A stretch of DNA of 64,000 bases from Psychromonas ossibalaenae ATCC BAA-1528 (GCF_000381745.1 NZ_KB906982.1:31388-95387), one strand, 5' to 3'; shown: positions 18,801 through 28,174, numbered from the stretch's first letter. The notes: generated from the sequence alone by a model not told the origin. Program-made: numbers and translations.

Positions 18801-18981
18801 TTTCCATAATAGAAGCTGAAGCACCGTCATAGATAGTCATAACCGTAACAACCGGACTTTCAACATCCGGCATTTCCCGAATAGATAGTTTGTTGAAAGA
18901 AACCGCACCAAAAACACACAGCAATAAACTTAAAACAATTGCAACAACGGGACGTTTAACCGAAGTATCGGAGAGCCACAT
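15868..18981 (-). CDS. RND efflux permease (HAE1/AcrB-type)
   Basis: This 1037-residue inner-membrane proton-drug antiporter has twelve predicted helices and two large periplasmic loops. The proton-relay pair is visible in GLVVDDAIVVVENI (TM4), and the TM10 lysine in GMVTKNGILIVEF. The length is typical of the family. It resembles the VexH/MexK-like single-operon pumps rather than being identical to AcrB, and the substrate cannot be read from sequence. Its ATG overlaps the TAA of the adaptor gene by one base (TAATG), so adaptor and pump are co-translated. No outer-membrane channel gene is nearby, so it probably uses a TolC encoded elsewhere. Confidence 0.93.
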   Translation of the reverse strand: MWLSDTSVKRPVVAIVLSLLLCVFGAVSFNKLSIREMPDVESPVVTVMTIYDGASASIMESQVTTIIEEQITGISGIDEISSVTRNGMSRITVTFDLGWDLTEGVSDVRDAVAKAQRSLPEQADDPVVAKDNGTGEPSLYINLSSTEMDRTQLTDYAQRVLEDRFSLISGVSSVSLSGGLYQVMYVKLYPDLMAGRAVTTNDIVAALNEENVENPGGEVRNDTTVMSVRTARLYAQPQDFEYLVVRTASDGTPVYLKDVAKVYVGAENENSSFKSDGVVNLSLGVITQSDANPLEVAGAVHKEVENIQQFLPKGARLAVDYDSTVFIDRSISEVYSTLFITGALVVLVLYIFIGQVRATIIPAVTVPVSLISSFIAAYYFGFSINLITLMALILSIGLVVDDAIVVVENIFHHIEKGEKPLLAAYKGTREVGFAVVATTLVLVMVFLPISFMDGMVGLLFTEFSVLLAMSVIFSSIIALTLTPVLGSKILKANVKPNRFNRAMESLFLRLEAAYRRLLVKAVKFRLAAPVIILACIAGSFWLMQMVPSQLAPKEDRGVIFAFIKGAEGTSYNRMNANMDIVEERILPLVGQGVIKSFSTQAPAFGGMAGDQTGFVIMVLEDWANRTVNAQQALGMVSEALKDIPDVMVRPLTPGFRGGSSDPVQYVLGGSDYSELQKWAELLRQEAEDAGILVSGDLDYSEKTPELVVSIDKERSAELGISVNEVSTTLEIMLGGRSETTYIDRGEEYDVYLRGDENRFNNVADLSQIYMRSASGELVTLDTITHIEEVASAQRLSHNNKQKSITLSGSVAPGYTLGEALDFLDAQAVQLLPSDISVNYSGESKDYKENQSSVLVVFALALLVAYLVLAAQFESFINPLVVMLTVPMGVLGGFLGLYFMNQGLNIYSQIGMIMLIGMVTKNGILIVEFANQLRDRGIEFEQAIIDASARRLRPILMTAFTTLAGAVPLILSTGAGSESRIAVGTVVFFGMAFASLVTLLVIPAMYRLISSATHSPGYVEDLLEEELKKDVKIRVAHP

Positions 18982-20048
18982 TAGTTAAGCTCCTTATCTG
19001 CTTTAGTACCGTCAGCAAGATCTTTCACTTTTAATCCGTCTTTCATATTCACCAGTCCCTGCACAACAATTCTGTCGCCGACCTCAACACCTTCTTCAAT
19101 CAGAACCTGATTAACGATACGCGCGCCTAGAAGCACCTCGGTACGTTTAACAAAACCCGACTCGTTGATAACATATACAAAACGTTTGGTGCCGGAATAC
19201 TCTAATGCCTGCACTGGAATAATCGGTTCATTAATTGCAGGAAAAGTCATGGTTGCCGACATCATCATGCCCGGTTTTAATCTATTATGCGGATTATTAA
19301 ACTGTACTCTGACACGAAGGTTAAGTGTTTCGGCATTGATTCTGGAATCAATAGCAATGACTTCCCCATGAAAAACAGTGCCCGGCCATGCACTGCTGGA
19401 GGCAGTTACTTTCAGACCTTCGGATAACATCGACAGATAAGATTCAGGCACCTGAAGATCCAGCTGCATAACAGACAGATCGTCCAGAGTCAGCAGCTCA
19501 GTGCCCACAGAAACCATCTTGCCGCGGCTAAAATCAATCAGACCGATAGTACCGGAAAATGGCGCCGTTAAATGATGATCATCTACTTCAGCTTGAGCCG
19601 CCAGTAAACGTGCTTCAGCAATCTCAACAAAAGCATACTGGGCATCAAGCAGCGTCTGAGTGACGGCACCTTTTTTTACCAGACTTACATATTCATTCAG
19701 TTTGCGCTGCTCATCAAGCAGATAAGCAGAAGCTTCAAGTAAAACAGCCTGAGCTTTAGAATCATCTAACTGCAGCAGCGGCTGCCCCGCTTGTACTTTT
19801 TGATTAGCCTTTACATTAATGGAATTTACCTTGCCCGCTACCTCAGGGGCAATACTGACAAACTGATCCGACTGCAGTTTACCGATCAGCGAAATAGACT
19901 GTGAGACTTCATGATATTCAACCTGTTCGCTGTAAACAGCAACGGCCCGCTCAGACATCTGGGAAGATTTAGCGCTAAGCACTGAGCTGTAACCGGATAT
20001 ACTTAAGATCATGCTAGCTAATAGTGTCAGGGAAACACGTTTATTCAT
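18981..20048 (-). CDS. RND efflux periplasmic adaptor subunit
   Basis: This 355-residue membrane-fusion protein has an N-terminal signal/anchor (MNKRVSLTLLASMILSISGY) and a lipoyl-type domain split around a short alpha-hairpin. The halves are VAGKVNSINVKANQKVQAGQP and LTAPFSGTIGLIDF. Beta-barrel and membrane-proximal domains follow. It bridges the RND pump encoded next in the operon to an outer-membrane channel. The alpha-hairpin is short (about residues 100-145), as in VexG/MexJ-like adaptors. No regulator gene is attached. Confidence 0.92.
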   Translation of the reverse strand: MNKRVSLTLLASMILSISGYSSVLSAKSSQMSERAVAVYSEQVEYHEVSQSISLIGKLQSDQFVSIAPEVAGKVNSINVKANQKVQAGQPLLQLDDSKAQAVLLEASAYLLDEQRKLNEYVSLVKKGAVTQTLLDAQYAFVEIAEARLLAAQAEVDDHHLTAPFSGTIGLIDFSRGKMVSVGTELLTLDDLSVMQLDLQVPESYLSMLSEGLKVTASSSAWPGTVFHGEVIAIDSRINAETLNLRVRVQFNNPHNRLKPGMMMSATMTFPAINEPIIPVQALEYSGTKRFVYVINESGFVKRTEVLLGARIVNQVLIEEGVEVGDRIVVQGLVNMKDGLKVKDLADGTKADKELN

Positions 20049-20444
20049 TTTTTATTCCATATGTTGAGATTGAGATTTACATCCGCTTCTAGTCAAAATG
20101 TATTTATCGGCATCTTGAATGATAACGGGTATATTATATTCAAACTTTGCCTCTTATTTCTTCAACACTAAGTAAAGCAGTGTAAAGTAATGTAAGGTCT
20201 GCAGCAGGCGATTATAACGATCTTAAAAAATACAATTGTCAAATATTTATTACTGACATTAGTGTTCTTAAGACTAGGGTTAAGAGACAGGTAAAAAGAC
20301 TAAACGTTCACTGCGGTTGTGGTTTTAAATAAGGTAATTTATGGTATTGAACAGGGTAGAGAGTGTACGGAATAATAACAGGTTACAAGGAATACAAATT
20401 TATAGACACAAAAATTATTGACAGTAAAAATACGGCCTGAAAAA
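20049..20444. other. Intergenic region upstream of the RND operon
   Basis: These 396 AT-rich bases between two minus-strand genes hold no ORF, RNA or repeat that I can support. They should contain the promoter of the adaptor-pump operon. Confidence 0.4.
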
Positions 20445-20837
20445 TCAGTCTGAAAGTAAAGGTATCATCCATGTTTCGGCATCCGTTACATTATTAAAAA
20501 ACTGAAAAGTTTCATCCGCTTTAACACATAGATCTGCAAGGTGGCGCTTACCCAGCTCTGGTGAGTTGGATTCTGTTAAAATAAAAGCAGTGGCCGTACG
20601 ACCGTGTGTTTTTTCATATTTAATCTGCTCAATAAGCAGCTCAGCGGCATCAGGCGTATGCACAGGTTCACCATACATAATCGCAATGATCCCCCACTTT
20701 CCCCTTTTCTTAAGCTGCAGCATCATCTTTGCATTAGCAAATGAAATTTTCAGGGCCTCTTCATTCCATGGACCACGCCCTTCCACAATTAAGATATTAT
20801 TTTCTAAAGCTAAGTTAAAAACGCCATGATCCTTCAT
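20445..20837 (-). CDS. Unknown 130-residue protein, tandem copy A
   Basis: I do not recognise this protein by name. It is 130 residues, soluble, with no signal peptide. It starts MKDHGVFNLALENNILIVEGRGPWN and ends in an amphipathic helix with DAETWM. The predicted strand/helix alternation and the G.WN.E motif recall small SpoIIAA/STAS-like proteins common in marine gammaproteobacteria, but that is a guess. A paralogue of 128 residues with about 80% identity lies directly upstream (21097-21483), and a fragment of a third copy lies at 28175-28284. It probably has its own promoter, since the region between the copies is also duplicated. Confidence 0.75.
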   Translation of the reverse strand: MKDHGVFNLALENNILIVEGRGPWNEEALKISFANAKMMLQLKKRGKWGIIAIMYGEPVHTPDAAELLIEQIKYEKTHGRTATAFILTESNSPELGKRHLADLCVKADETFQFFNNVTDAETWMIPLLSD

Positions 20838-21096
20838 GTCACTCTAATTCCTTTTTACAAACAGGGATAAAGCTTACCATGCAGAAAACTGCCCGGCACC
20901 TATAGCTGCTCAGTCAATGGGAGTTATGTAACATATGTCACTTTTATTATAAGTAAATAATGAAAAGGATAAGTAACTTCTCAAACCAAAGCATCTCTAC
21001 ATCATATTCACTTCTGAAGCAGCAGCGAGCATTTATTGAACTTACAAATTAAAAAGTGAAATGTTAAGAGGATAGATACCGCTGATTATTATACAG

Positions 21097-21483
21097 TCAC
21101 TCTGAAAGCAGAGATTTCATCCATATTTCGGCGTCTATAACACGATTAAAAAACTGAAAGGTTTCATCAGCTTTAGAACATAGGTCAGAAAGATGGCGCT
21201 TACCCAGTTCTGGCGAAATGGAGTTAGTTAAAATAAACGCGGTGGCTGTACGACCGTGTGTTTTTTCATATTTTATCCGCTCAATAAGCATCTCAGCAGC
21301 ATCAGGTGTATACACAGGTTCGCCATACATAACAGCAATGATCCCCCATTTCTCTTTTTTATTAAGCATCATCTTCGCATTATCAAAAGAAATTTTCAGC
21401 GCTTCTTTATTCCATGGTCCGCGACCTTCCACAATTAAAATGTTATTTTCTAGAGCTAACTTAAAAACGCCATGATCCTTCAT
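21097..21483 (-). CDS. Unknown 128-residue protein, tandem copy B
   Basis: This is the paralogue of the gene at 20445-20837. It differs mainly by conservative changes and by a two-residue deletion (MMLNKKEKWG versus MMLQLKKRGKWG). Most differences are conservative or silent, so both copies look maintained rather than decaying. Function is unknown; see copy A for the possible STAS-like fold. It lies downstream of a chemoreceptor gene on the same strand, but a gap of more than 230 bases separates them, so co-transcription is uncertain. Confidence 0.75.
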   Translation of the reverse strand: MKDHGVFKLALENNILIVEGRGPWNKEALKISFDNAKMMLNKKEKWGIIAVMYGEPVYTPDAAEMLIERIKYEKTHGRTATAFILTNSISPELGKRHLSDLCSKADETFQFFNRVIDAEIWMKSLLSE

Positions 21484-21719
21484 CTCAATCCGAATTCCTT
21501 TTCCAATCAGAAAGACAGTTTACCATGCAGGAATCAACCCGACATCTATGGCAGATCAATCAATAGGAGTTACGTAACAGATAGTACTCTTAATTATGCT
21601 CAATAATTAAGAGTGATAGAGGTAAAATCAAAAGATAATGTCATAGGCAGCAGTATAACGCGACTACAGATCAGGTAATTTAGTAAGCATGGATGAGTAT
21701 AAAAGTTACAATATAATTT

Positions 21720-24053
21720 TTAGTCAACTTTAAACTGATCCACAAGCAGTTTCAGATCACCAGCCAGTTCAGCAAGTTTTTCACTGGCAGCCGTTGTCTG
21801 CACAGCCCCCTCTGATGTCTGCTCCGCCATATCATTAATACTGACAATACTACGATTAATATCTTCATTAACAGCATTCTGCTCTTCCGCTGCACTAGCT
21901 ATCTGCGTACTCATATCATTAATACGCGCTACGGCACTGGCAATCACTGTTAATGAGTTGCCGGCCTGATTAGCCTGATCAACAACCGCAAGTGCTTTAG
22001 TACTGCTGACATCCATTGCTTCAACCGCTTTAAGCGAACCAGACTGGAGCTTCTCAATCACCTGCTGAATTTCTTCAGTAGACTGCTGGGTGCGCCCGGC
22101 CAGTGTGCGCACTTCATCGGCGACAACTGCAAACCCCCGTCCCTGCTCTCCCGCACGGGCCGCTTCTATGGCCGCATTCAGCGCTAACAGATTGGTCTGC
22201 TCTGCAACACCTCTAATAACATCCATTACCGTACTTATATTTTCACTGTCTTTTTCAAGCTGGTGAATCACACCGGCTGCATTTTCAATAAAATCAGAAA
22301 GCTCCTGAATATCCGCAACCGTTTGATTCACCATCTGGCTGCCGGCTACCGTTTCATCATTTGCTTCACCAGCGGCTTCAGCTGTCTTGGTTATATTTAC
22401 GCTGACTTCCTGCACAGTAGCATTCATCTCATTAATCGCGGTGGCAACCTGCTCGGTCTGGTTCTTCTGCTCAAAAATAATCTGCCCGGTTTGACTGGTT
22501 ACCGCCGAAGTTTGTTCCGATGCACTGGCAATATCAAGAGAGGCACGAGAGACCTGTAGAATACCGGTGTGAAACTTTTCCATCATAAGATTCAATGATT
22601 CGGCAGCCATACCAATTTCATCATTCGATTTAATGTCAATTCTTTTGGTCAGATCCGAGTTTTTCTCAATCTCATTAATCATCTGACTAAGTTTAATAAT
22701 CGGTTTGGTAGTAGCAACTGCAAAAGCAATGCCAATACCCAGGCCTACGGCGACCAGCAGCACTGTAATGGTGACTGACAACATAAATATGCTTTTAGTA
22801 AGCACATAAGCCGGGGCAAATGCTTCCGCCTCATCAATTTCACTCATAATAATCCAGTTCAGCCCTTCAATTTGAACCGGCGCATAACTTGAAAGTACCG
22901 GCACATTCCGGTAGTCGGGGTAAATATCAAAACCGGAATTTCCAGACAGTGCCTTAGTCACTCCGGGAGTAGCGGCAGGCTGTAATCCGATACTAGTCCC
23001 CTTAGTTGAAATAGCATCAAGCGTGCTCTGTGCTACACCGGATTCAGATAATGCCTTAACATATCCCGCTTTATCTTCAATTAAAAAACGGCTCATTGAG
23101 CGTAATGTTTTATCCTGCGCAACCAGATAGGTTTCACCTGATTCTCCTAAACCACTTTCAGCCCACTTTTGATGATGAGTCATAATATTATTGATATTAT
23201 CAATGGGCATCTGAAAGATTAATACACCGCTTTTGACACCGTCATTAAATATTGGAGAGGCGATAAAAGAAGCAGGATCCTGATAAGAAGGCGGGTAAGA
23301 TGCAAAATCAGCAATCGCAACAAAATCACTGGACGTCGCCTGATTAGCTTTGCGGAATACTTCACCAATCGCACTATCCGCATAGCTGCCGTTTTTCAAA
23401 GAGGTCGTATAATCAAGCTCTTTAAATACAGAATAAATAATATCCCCGGAATCGGAATCAACCAGAAATACATCGTAATAACCGAATTTCTGCAGAAAAT
23501 AATTAAAAACAGGGTGATATTTTTTATGAGCCTGATTATAGGAAGAGTTATCTCCCATATCGTTAAGATTGTTTTTTTCTCCTAGCTGACTCGGATTCGC
23601 TTTTATCATTTTATACTGCAGGACAAGCGAATCATCATCTAGTTTTGCCAGCCAGGAAGAGACATCCGGGCGTTGATTATTATTACGTTTTTTATATTCG
23701 TTCGAAAAGTCGTTCTGATAATAAGCCGATAACTGTTTTTTAAAGTCAGACAGATCCACAGGGACTTCATATTTATAATTAACAAAGCCTTCTTTGAATG
23801 ACTGCATCGCATCAATAGTCATCCCATTATTGGACAGTGTTTGTACCTGTTTGCGAATGGTACTGAAATAATCTTCGATACGCCCTTTAGTCAGATCCCG
23901 AACAGCAACAAGCTGTTCCTGCGCAGCCTCTTTTAAAGCATCTTCACTATTATTCGATGCAGTAATACCAATCGTAACACAGGCAATAATCACCGGAACT
24001 GCCGCCAATGTGCCGGCACCAATGATCACCTTTTGTTTAAGTTTCATGAGCAT
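21720..24053 (-). CDS. Methyl-accepting chemotaxis protein (Cache-type sensor)
   Basis: This 777-residue chemoreceptor has TM1 at about residues 10-32 and a large periplasmic sensor at about 33-410 of the double Cache kind ([47 protein letters not shown] near its end). TM2 lies at about 412-440, then HAMP, then the cytoplasmic signalling domain. The hairpin tip [35 protein letters not shown], in two consecutive blocks, contacts CheA/CheW. There is no C-terminal NWETF-type pentapeptide; the protein ends VDQFKVD. The ligand is not predictable. It stands alone with its own promoter region upstream. Confidence 0.93.
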   Translation of the reverse strand: MLMKLKQKVIIGAGTLAAVPVIIACVTIGITASNNSEDALKEAAQEQLVAVRDLTKGRIEDYFSTIRKQVQTLSNNGMTIDAMQSFKEGFVNYKYEVPVDLSDFKKQLSAYYQNDFSNEYKKRNNNQRPDVSSWLAKLDDDSLVLQYKMIKANPSQLGEKNNLNDMGDNSSYNQAHKKYHPVFNYFLQKFGYYDVFLVDSDSGDIIYSVFKELDYTTSLKNGSYADSAIGEVFRKANQATSSDFVAIADFASYPPSYQDPASFIASPIFNDGVKSGVLIFQMPIDNINNIMTHHQKWAESGLGESGETYLVAQDKTLRSMSRFLIEDKAGYVKALSESGVAQSTLDAISTKGTSIGLQPAATPGVTKALSGNSGFDIYPDYRNVPVLSSYAPVQIEGLNWIIMSEIDEAEAFAPAYVLTKSIFMLSVTITVLLVAVGLGIGIAFAVATTKPIIKLSQMINEIEKNSDLTKRIDIKSNDEIGMAAESLNLMMEKFHTGILQVSRASLDIASASEQTSAVTSQTGQIIFEQKNQTEQVATAINEMNATVQEVSVNITKTAEAAGEANDETVAGSQMVNQTVADIQELSDFIENAAGVIHQLEKDSENISTVMDVIRGVAEQTNLLALNAAIEAARAGEQGRGFAVVADEVRTLAGRTQQSTEEIQQVIEKLQSGSLKAVEAMDVSSTKALAVVDQANQAGNSLTVIASAVARINDMSTQIASAAEEQNAVNEDINRSIVSINDMAEQTSEGAVQTTAASEKLAELAGDLKLLVDQFKVD

Positions 24054-24497
24054 TATCCTTCAATTGTACGTATCTGTAAATGTAGGATAATGCTGAGACA
24101 TTGTTAGTGAATTGTTAAAAACACCTAGAGTAATACGTAAAATAATTGCTCCTTACCCACAACTACTCTTTAACTCTTCTTTAAGATTTAATAATTAAGC
24201 TTTAAAATCAAACACTTTTAGTTATGTAAATCAAAAGTCAAGTTTTTGTATAAATTCAGACATGAGCAGCTGTTCGCCGTAACAGTGAATTTTTATATTA
24301 ACTTTATCCGGCAGGCATGATTGTTTTTAAGGTACTTGATTCATCAATGAATGTGATTTTACAGAAGCAGGAAACAGCTGGATTATTATTTGTTTGTCTT
24401 ATTAGCATATATTGGTTGATAATGTTCCATATTGGTTAAAAACCGAGGAAAGTTAATATGTTTTTATTGAGCCGGAATGAATTTGAGAAGAGTTAAA
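24054..24497. other. Intergenic region between divergent chemoreceptor and protease genes
   Basis: About 440 AT-rich bases between divergent genes, expected to hold both promoters. I could not assign boxes confidently, and no RNA or ORF is supported. Confidence 0.4.
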
Positions 24498-25586
24498 ATG
24501 CCCCAGCGTATTGTATCAGCCTTATTAATATTGATTTCTTTATACACAGTAAGCAGCCATGCTGAAATATACCGCTATCAAGATGGACAAGGTAAATGGC
24601 ATTTTACAGACGTGCCTCCCGGCAAAGATAAAAATGCTGAACAGCTTGACGTTGACCAGGCAGAAACAACTGCTGTGTCGAGCAGAAAAAAAACAGCTCA
24701 AGATCTACTGGTTCATTTAAGCGATTTAATTAAGCCGAATAATGATATCGAAAAAGCAACCCTTTCCGTTGTGAAAATAGAAACGCTGACAGGATCAGGC
24801 TCTGGATTTTTCATCAGCGAGCAGGGTCATATTATTACTAACAAACATGTTGTACGTATTACTGCGACAAAATACTGGAAGTTAGAACAGAAAAATATAA
24901 AATCCGATGAGCAGAGAATAGAAGAAGCCGGGAAATACTTAAAACAAAAAAAATTAGAAATGCAAAACTACAAAAAAAAGCTGGATGATTACAAAGAACG
25001 CATTGCCGGGGCACATAAAACAGATAAAGCTGATATGCACGAAACATACAATTATTATTTAAAACGTTACCATGATCAGGAAAAAGAACAGAATAAAATT
25101 ACTGATGACTATACCAAAGCCAAAAAAGCATTATCGAAGCAGAAAAGTAATATCAGACAGTCGAGAGCAGCCAGTACCTTTAAAGTTATTCTCAAAGACA
25201 ATACCGAGCTGCAGGCTAAGCTGATCAAGCTAAGCCCTGAATTTGATTTAGCGCTGCTTCAGTTAACCGGAAACTACAAGACCCCGTTTCTTAAAAATTC
25301 GGATAGCTACACTCAAGGGATGGACGTTTATGCAATCGGCAGCCCGCTGGGTTTTAAAGACTATGTCAGTAAAGGAATAATCATGGGCCGGGAAAGTGGA
25401 AATATTGTCACTGATACCCAGATACTCCCAGGAAACAGCGGAGGCCCGTTAATTACGCCCAAAGGCGATGTGGTCGGTATTAATACTGCAGTTTATCGCG
25501 CAGGTAGTACGCTCGGATCTGAAGTATTTGGTTATGCTATTCCGGTATCAATTGTCGAGAGTGAATTTGCTGATGAGGTGAATTAA
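24498..25586 (+). CDS. Secreted trypsin-like serine protease with coiled-coil insertion
   Basis: This 362-residue exported protein has a signal peptide (MPQRIVSALLILISLYTV..HA, about 22 residues), then a DUF4124-type N-terminal motif IYRYQDGQGKWHFTD at 25-38. An S1/HtrA-like protease domain follows, with catalytic His117 (ITNKHVV), Asp250 (EFDLALLQL) and Ser314 (PGNSGGPL). Between His and Asp sits an unusual insertion of about 100 charged residues (roughly 125-225), predicted to be a coiled-coil hairpin. No PDZ domain is present. I chose the ATG at 24498 because AAGAG lies five bases upstream and the signal peptide starts cleanly; an ATG at 24477 would add seven residues. Confidence 0.85.
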   Translation: MPQRIVSALLILISLYTVSSHAEIYRYQDGQGKWHFTDVPPGKDKNAEQLDVDQAETTAVSSRKKTAQDLLVHLSDLIKPNNDIEKATLSVVKIETLTGSGSGFFISEQGHIITNKHVVRITATKYWKLEQKNIKSDEQRIEEAGKYLKQKKLEMQNYKKKLDDYKERIAGAHKTDKADMHETYNYYLKRYHDQEKEQNKITDDYTKAKKALSKQKSNIRQSRAASTFKVILKDNTELQAKLIKLSPEFDLALLQLTGNYKTPFLKNSDSYTQGMDVYAIGSPLGFKDYVSKGIIMGRESGNIVTDTQILPGNSGGPLITPKGDVVGINTAVYRAGSTLGSEVFGYAIPVSIVESEFADEVN

Positions 25587-25696
25587 AGTAAAAAGCTAAT
25601 GTATCACCTACAAGATAACCCGGGAAAGAGGCTATTAAACAGATAAATTTATCAAACTGCACATACAAAAAACTGCAAAATCAAGTTATTAATGCA

Positions 25697-25784
25697 TAGC
25701 GCCCGAGGGCGGACTTGAACCGTCACTTCCGAAGAAAAGCGATTTTGAATCCCAATGCCGCTGGTTATACCGCTAGTGTTGTAT
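25697..25784 (-). pseudogene. tRNA-Leu remnant (direct repeat of the 3' part of tRNA-Leu)
   Basis: Positions 25701-25752 match 28869-28920 of the intact tRNA-Leu(CAA) at 49 of 52 bases in the same orientation, covering anticodon loop, variable arm, T-arm and 3' acceptor strand. The 5' half is not tRNA-Leu: the 5' acceptor strand is absent and the anticodon stem no longer pairs. The encoded CCA has become CTA. It cannot be a working tRNA. It is either a decayed tandem gene or the far attachment-site copy left by an element that integrated into the tRNA. Confidence 0.8.
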
Positions 25785-26163
25785 ACTTAATACATTGTTT
25801 CAGTTGGCTTTGGTTATTTTGATTTTAATACGATTTAGGCAGGTTTACGCCCCCCCCATTAATACCTCAACGATAAAAATCAGGCTGAATTTAGTACGCT
25901 CCTTTTAAGGTCAGAAGTATATTAGAAATAACGTTTCCACTGGTTCATAGCATTACTCGTTTTCGATAGAAAAGAAATATGGCGACAGCTAAAATGTTCA
26001 CTATCAGAGTCCCCTGATATACATCAGCATATCTCTTATGGGGTTTAATTAATTTTTTCGTTAATTCTGGTCTCGGCGTGAGCCCGGCATTTTTTGCAAA
26101 GGCACTACTCTCATTGAGGGTGTTACACGACCAAAGATTGGTACGGGTTTAATGCTTGAAGCG
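25785..26163. other. Intergenic region, no supported gene
   Basis: Short frames here show no family features, for example a reading of about 30 codons near 26058-26150. A run of seven C residues occurs at about 25851-25857. This may be decayed island sequence. Confidence 0.35.
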
Positions 26164-26793
26164 TTAGTGATTAAGTGTAGCGTCAAAATTTGTTAGCGTG
26201 ACAACGTCACCGGCAATCATGCTATCGATATGGATGTCACCAATTCGAACTCTTACCAGTCTTAATGTAGCAAAGCCCACAGCAGCCGTCATTTTTCTTA
26301 TCTGACGGTTTTTCCCTTCACAGAGAGTGATAGATATCCAGCTAGTAGGGCCATGTCTCGGATCGCGGATTTTACGGCCACGAGTGGGGAGTTGAGGCTC
26401 ACAGTCTAGCTTGACTACTTTACAAGGCTGGGTTAGATAATTCGTGCCATTAAGACCAATCTCAACACCATTTTGCAGCAGTGACATTGCGGCCGCAGTG
26501 ATCAATCCATCAACTTGCACGTAGTACTCTTTTTCTATACCTTTACTTCTGACTTTGTAGCTCATCATACCGTCTGTAGTGAGTAACAATAACCCTTCGG
26601 AATCATGATCTAACCGCCCAATCGCCATGGTTTTATCGGGGAAATTAAATAGCTCACCTAGTAGATGTTTCTTCTTTCGTGTTTCAGGTAAAAACTGACT
26701 TAAAAAACCATATGGCTTAAATATTTTGAAGTGCTGGTGAGTTTGCCTTGGCTCAACGAGTTCTGTTAAACAGGTTTGGTTAGTGGTTGGCAT
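26164..26793 (-). CDS. rRNA pseudouridine synthase, RluE-like
   Basis: This 209-residue protein belongs to the RsuA/RluB/E/F family of pseudouridine synthases. The catalytic motif GRLDHDSEGLLLLTTDG carries the essential Asp at about residue 70. The binding motif GKNRQIRKMTAAVG and the closing LVRVRIGDI are present. There is no N-terminal S4 domain, and the short length fits RluE (23S U2457) best; other single-domain members cannot be excluded. The N-terminal 20 residues are not conserved. It lies inside the stretch bounded by the tRNA-Leu repeat and may be a passenger or an extra copy. A perfect hairpin lies 26 bases upstream of the start. Confidence 0.85.
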   Translation of the reverse strand: MPTTNQTCLTELVEPRQTHQHFKIFKPYGFLSQFLPETRKKKHLLGELFNFPDKTMAIGRLDHDSEGLLLLTTDGMMSYKVRSKGIEKEYYVQVDGLITAAAMSLLQNGVEIGLNGTNYLTQPCKVVKLDCEPQLPTRGRKIRDPRHGPTSWISITLCEGKNRQIRKMTAAVGFATLRLVRVRIGDIHIDSMIAGDVVTLTNFDATLNH

Positions 26794-26819
26794 TAAACAT
26801 GACCTTAATCGTAAAATAT

Positions 26820-26844
26820 GACTAACCGCATTATACGGTTAGTC
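26820..26844. promoter_or_regulatory. Perfect hairpin in the leader of the RluE-like gene
   Basis: Nine-base inverted repeat GACTAACCG/CGGTTAGTC with a 7-base AT-rich loop, just upstream of the minus-strand start codon at 26793. There is no T-run, so it is not a terminator. It could be an operator or an RNA structure in the 5' UTR. Confidence 0.4.
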
Positions 26845-27233
26845 TGGGCTAGATGCACTGAGTCTGCTAACCTGCTAAGTGCAGTGACACAGAATTCGAC
26901 TGCTTGATTTGCGGTCGTTTGCCAGTTTATTTACTGCCCGCCAGCTTAGCTGGGAATCTTGTGATTAAGTAATTTTCGCTTATAAACCTCAATGCGGCAC
27001 AAAATGATGTTAAAGTATTTACTCTCATGTCATCCCGTAATTTATCTGGCTTGCATCACTCATTCTCTAATGCAGCGGTCAAAAATATTTCTACTCATGC
27101 TAACCACAGTTCCAGACAGGTATTAAAAAGACCATTCTTAGGTAGTCTTCAAAATGCAGATAAAACGCTTCCGTAATTTTTATCCAAGTTTTACTTTCAA
27201 ATAAACGTAAAAAAACATCCCTCATATTTAAGA
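26845..27233. other. Intergenic region, no supported gene
   Basis: Nearly 390 bases without a supported ORF. A minus-strand open stretch near 27110-27215 (reads …ESKTWIKITEAF…) ends at a stop and matches no family I know. Probably decayed sequence within the island-like segment. Confidence 0.35.
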
Positions 27234-27983
27234 CTAGCGATAACGAGCATAAATGCTCTCAATGGAGCCATCTTTTAAAAGTTTTTTAATCGCTTTATTG
27301 AATCGAGGAAGTGCACTCTTCTTTGCCGGGTGAAAGCGAATCATCTGCTCGACCACACTAGTCGATTCTCCGACAACCAGTTGTTCTGTATAGTTTTGTG
27401 TTTTTATTTGATACTGGACAAAATCTTTATTGATAAACGCTTGATCTAAACGCTCGGCAAGTAATAACTGAATAAGCTTATTTTCACTGCTAAGCCGATT
27501 AGCCTTGATACGCCCGTCTGCAAAATAAGGTTCATATATGGGGTAATAATATCCCTTAATCACACCTATTGTTTTCCCTAACAAATCCTCTGGAGAATGA
27601 ACTGCAATATACTGTTCTTGGCGAAATAATATAACCTCTTCAGACACAGAAAATGGAACACTATAACTCCCCGGTACCGATGAAGATTTCCGCCAAACGG
27701 GATTCGTCATTGGCTCAATATCAATTTTCCCGGTTTCAAACAGACGAAGAGATCGTTTAAAGGGGGCTCGTATATATTCAACTGAGTCTCCTGTTTCTTG
27801 GGTAATTGCAGTAAAAATATCACGAATGGTTCCCGTCCTTGAGTCTCCTTCTTTAAAAAAATATGGAGGAAAAGCCCCAGTGTGGAGCATTACCCGAAAA
27901 GTCTCTGCTGAGCTTATATGCGTAAAAAATGAGAGAACCATAAAAATGACAGCAGTAAGCCTGTACGTATGATGTTTGATCAT
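27234..27983 (-). CDS. Periplasmic solute-binding-like protein (SBP_bac_3 type)
   Basis: This 249-residue secreted protein has a signal peptide (cut after ISSA, about residue 25). A single type-II periplasmic binding fold follows: FRVMLHTGAFPPYFFKEGDSRTG, then LLGKTIGVIKGYYYPIYEP at the hinge and LSSENKLIQLLLAERLDQAF. No permease or ATPase gene is nearby. Such orphan proteins, common in Vibrio/Shewanella relatives, often act in signalling or sensing rather than uptake. The ligand is unknown. It sits in the segment bounded by tRNA-Leu and its repeat. Confidence 0.8.
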   Translation of the reverse strand: MIKHHTYRLTAVIFMVLSFFTHISSAETFRVMLHTGAFPPYFFKEGDSRTGTIRDIFTAITQETGDSVEYIRAPFKRSLRLFETGKIDIEPMTNPVWRKSSSVPGSYSVPFSVSEEVILFRQEQYIAVHSPEDLLGKTIGVIKGYYYPIYEPYFADGRIKANRLSSENKLIQLLLAERLDQAFINKDFVQYQIKTQNYTEQLVVGESTSVVEQMIRFHPAKKSALPRFNKAIKKLLKDGSIESIYARYR

Positions 27984-28174
27984 TTGTTACCTCATTATCT
28001 CCTAAAAAATAACTCACGATATTTAAGAAATTTATCTTAATTGAAGCACTCATATTACATCTATGGAATGATTATTTAATTAAGAATATTATATTTCAGA
28101 AGCATCTAACTCCCAGTCATCCAGAAAAATAATATGTGCCCGTCGCTATGGAATGCTTTTCTCTATTCGTACTT

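Larger units (their letters stand above)
20445..21610. repeat. Tandem duplication of a ~650-bp gene-plus-promoter unit
   Basis: Two copies of the same gene are offset by 646 bases at their starts and 652 at their stops. The similarity runs past the coding region. GATAAAGCTTACCATGCAG after the first copy matches GACAGTTTACCATGCAGGA after the second, and TCAGTCAATGGGAGTTATGTAAC matches TCAATCAATAGGAGTTACGTAAC. Promoter and gene were therefore duplicated together, and the copies have since diverged. Confidence 0.8.
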
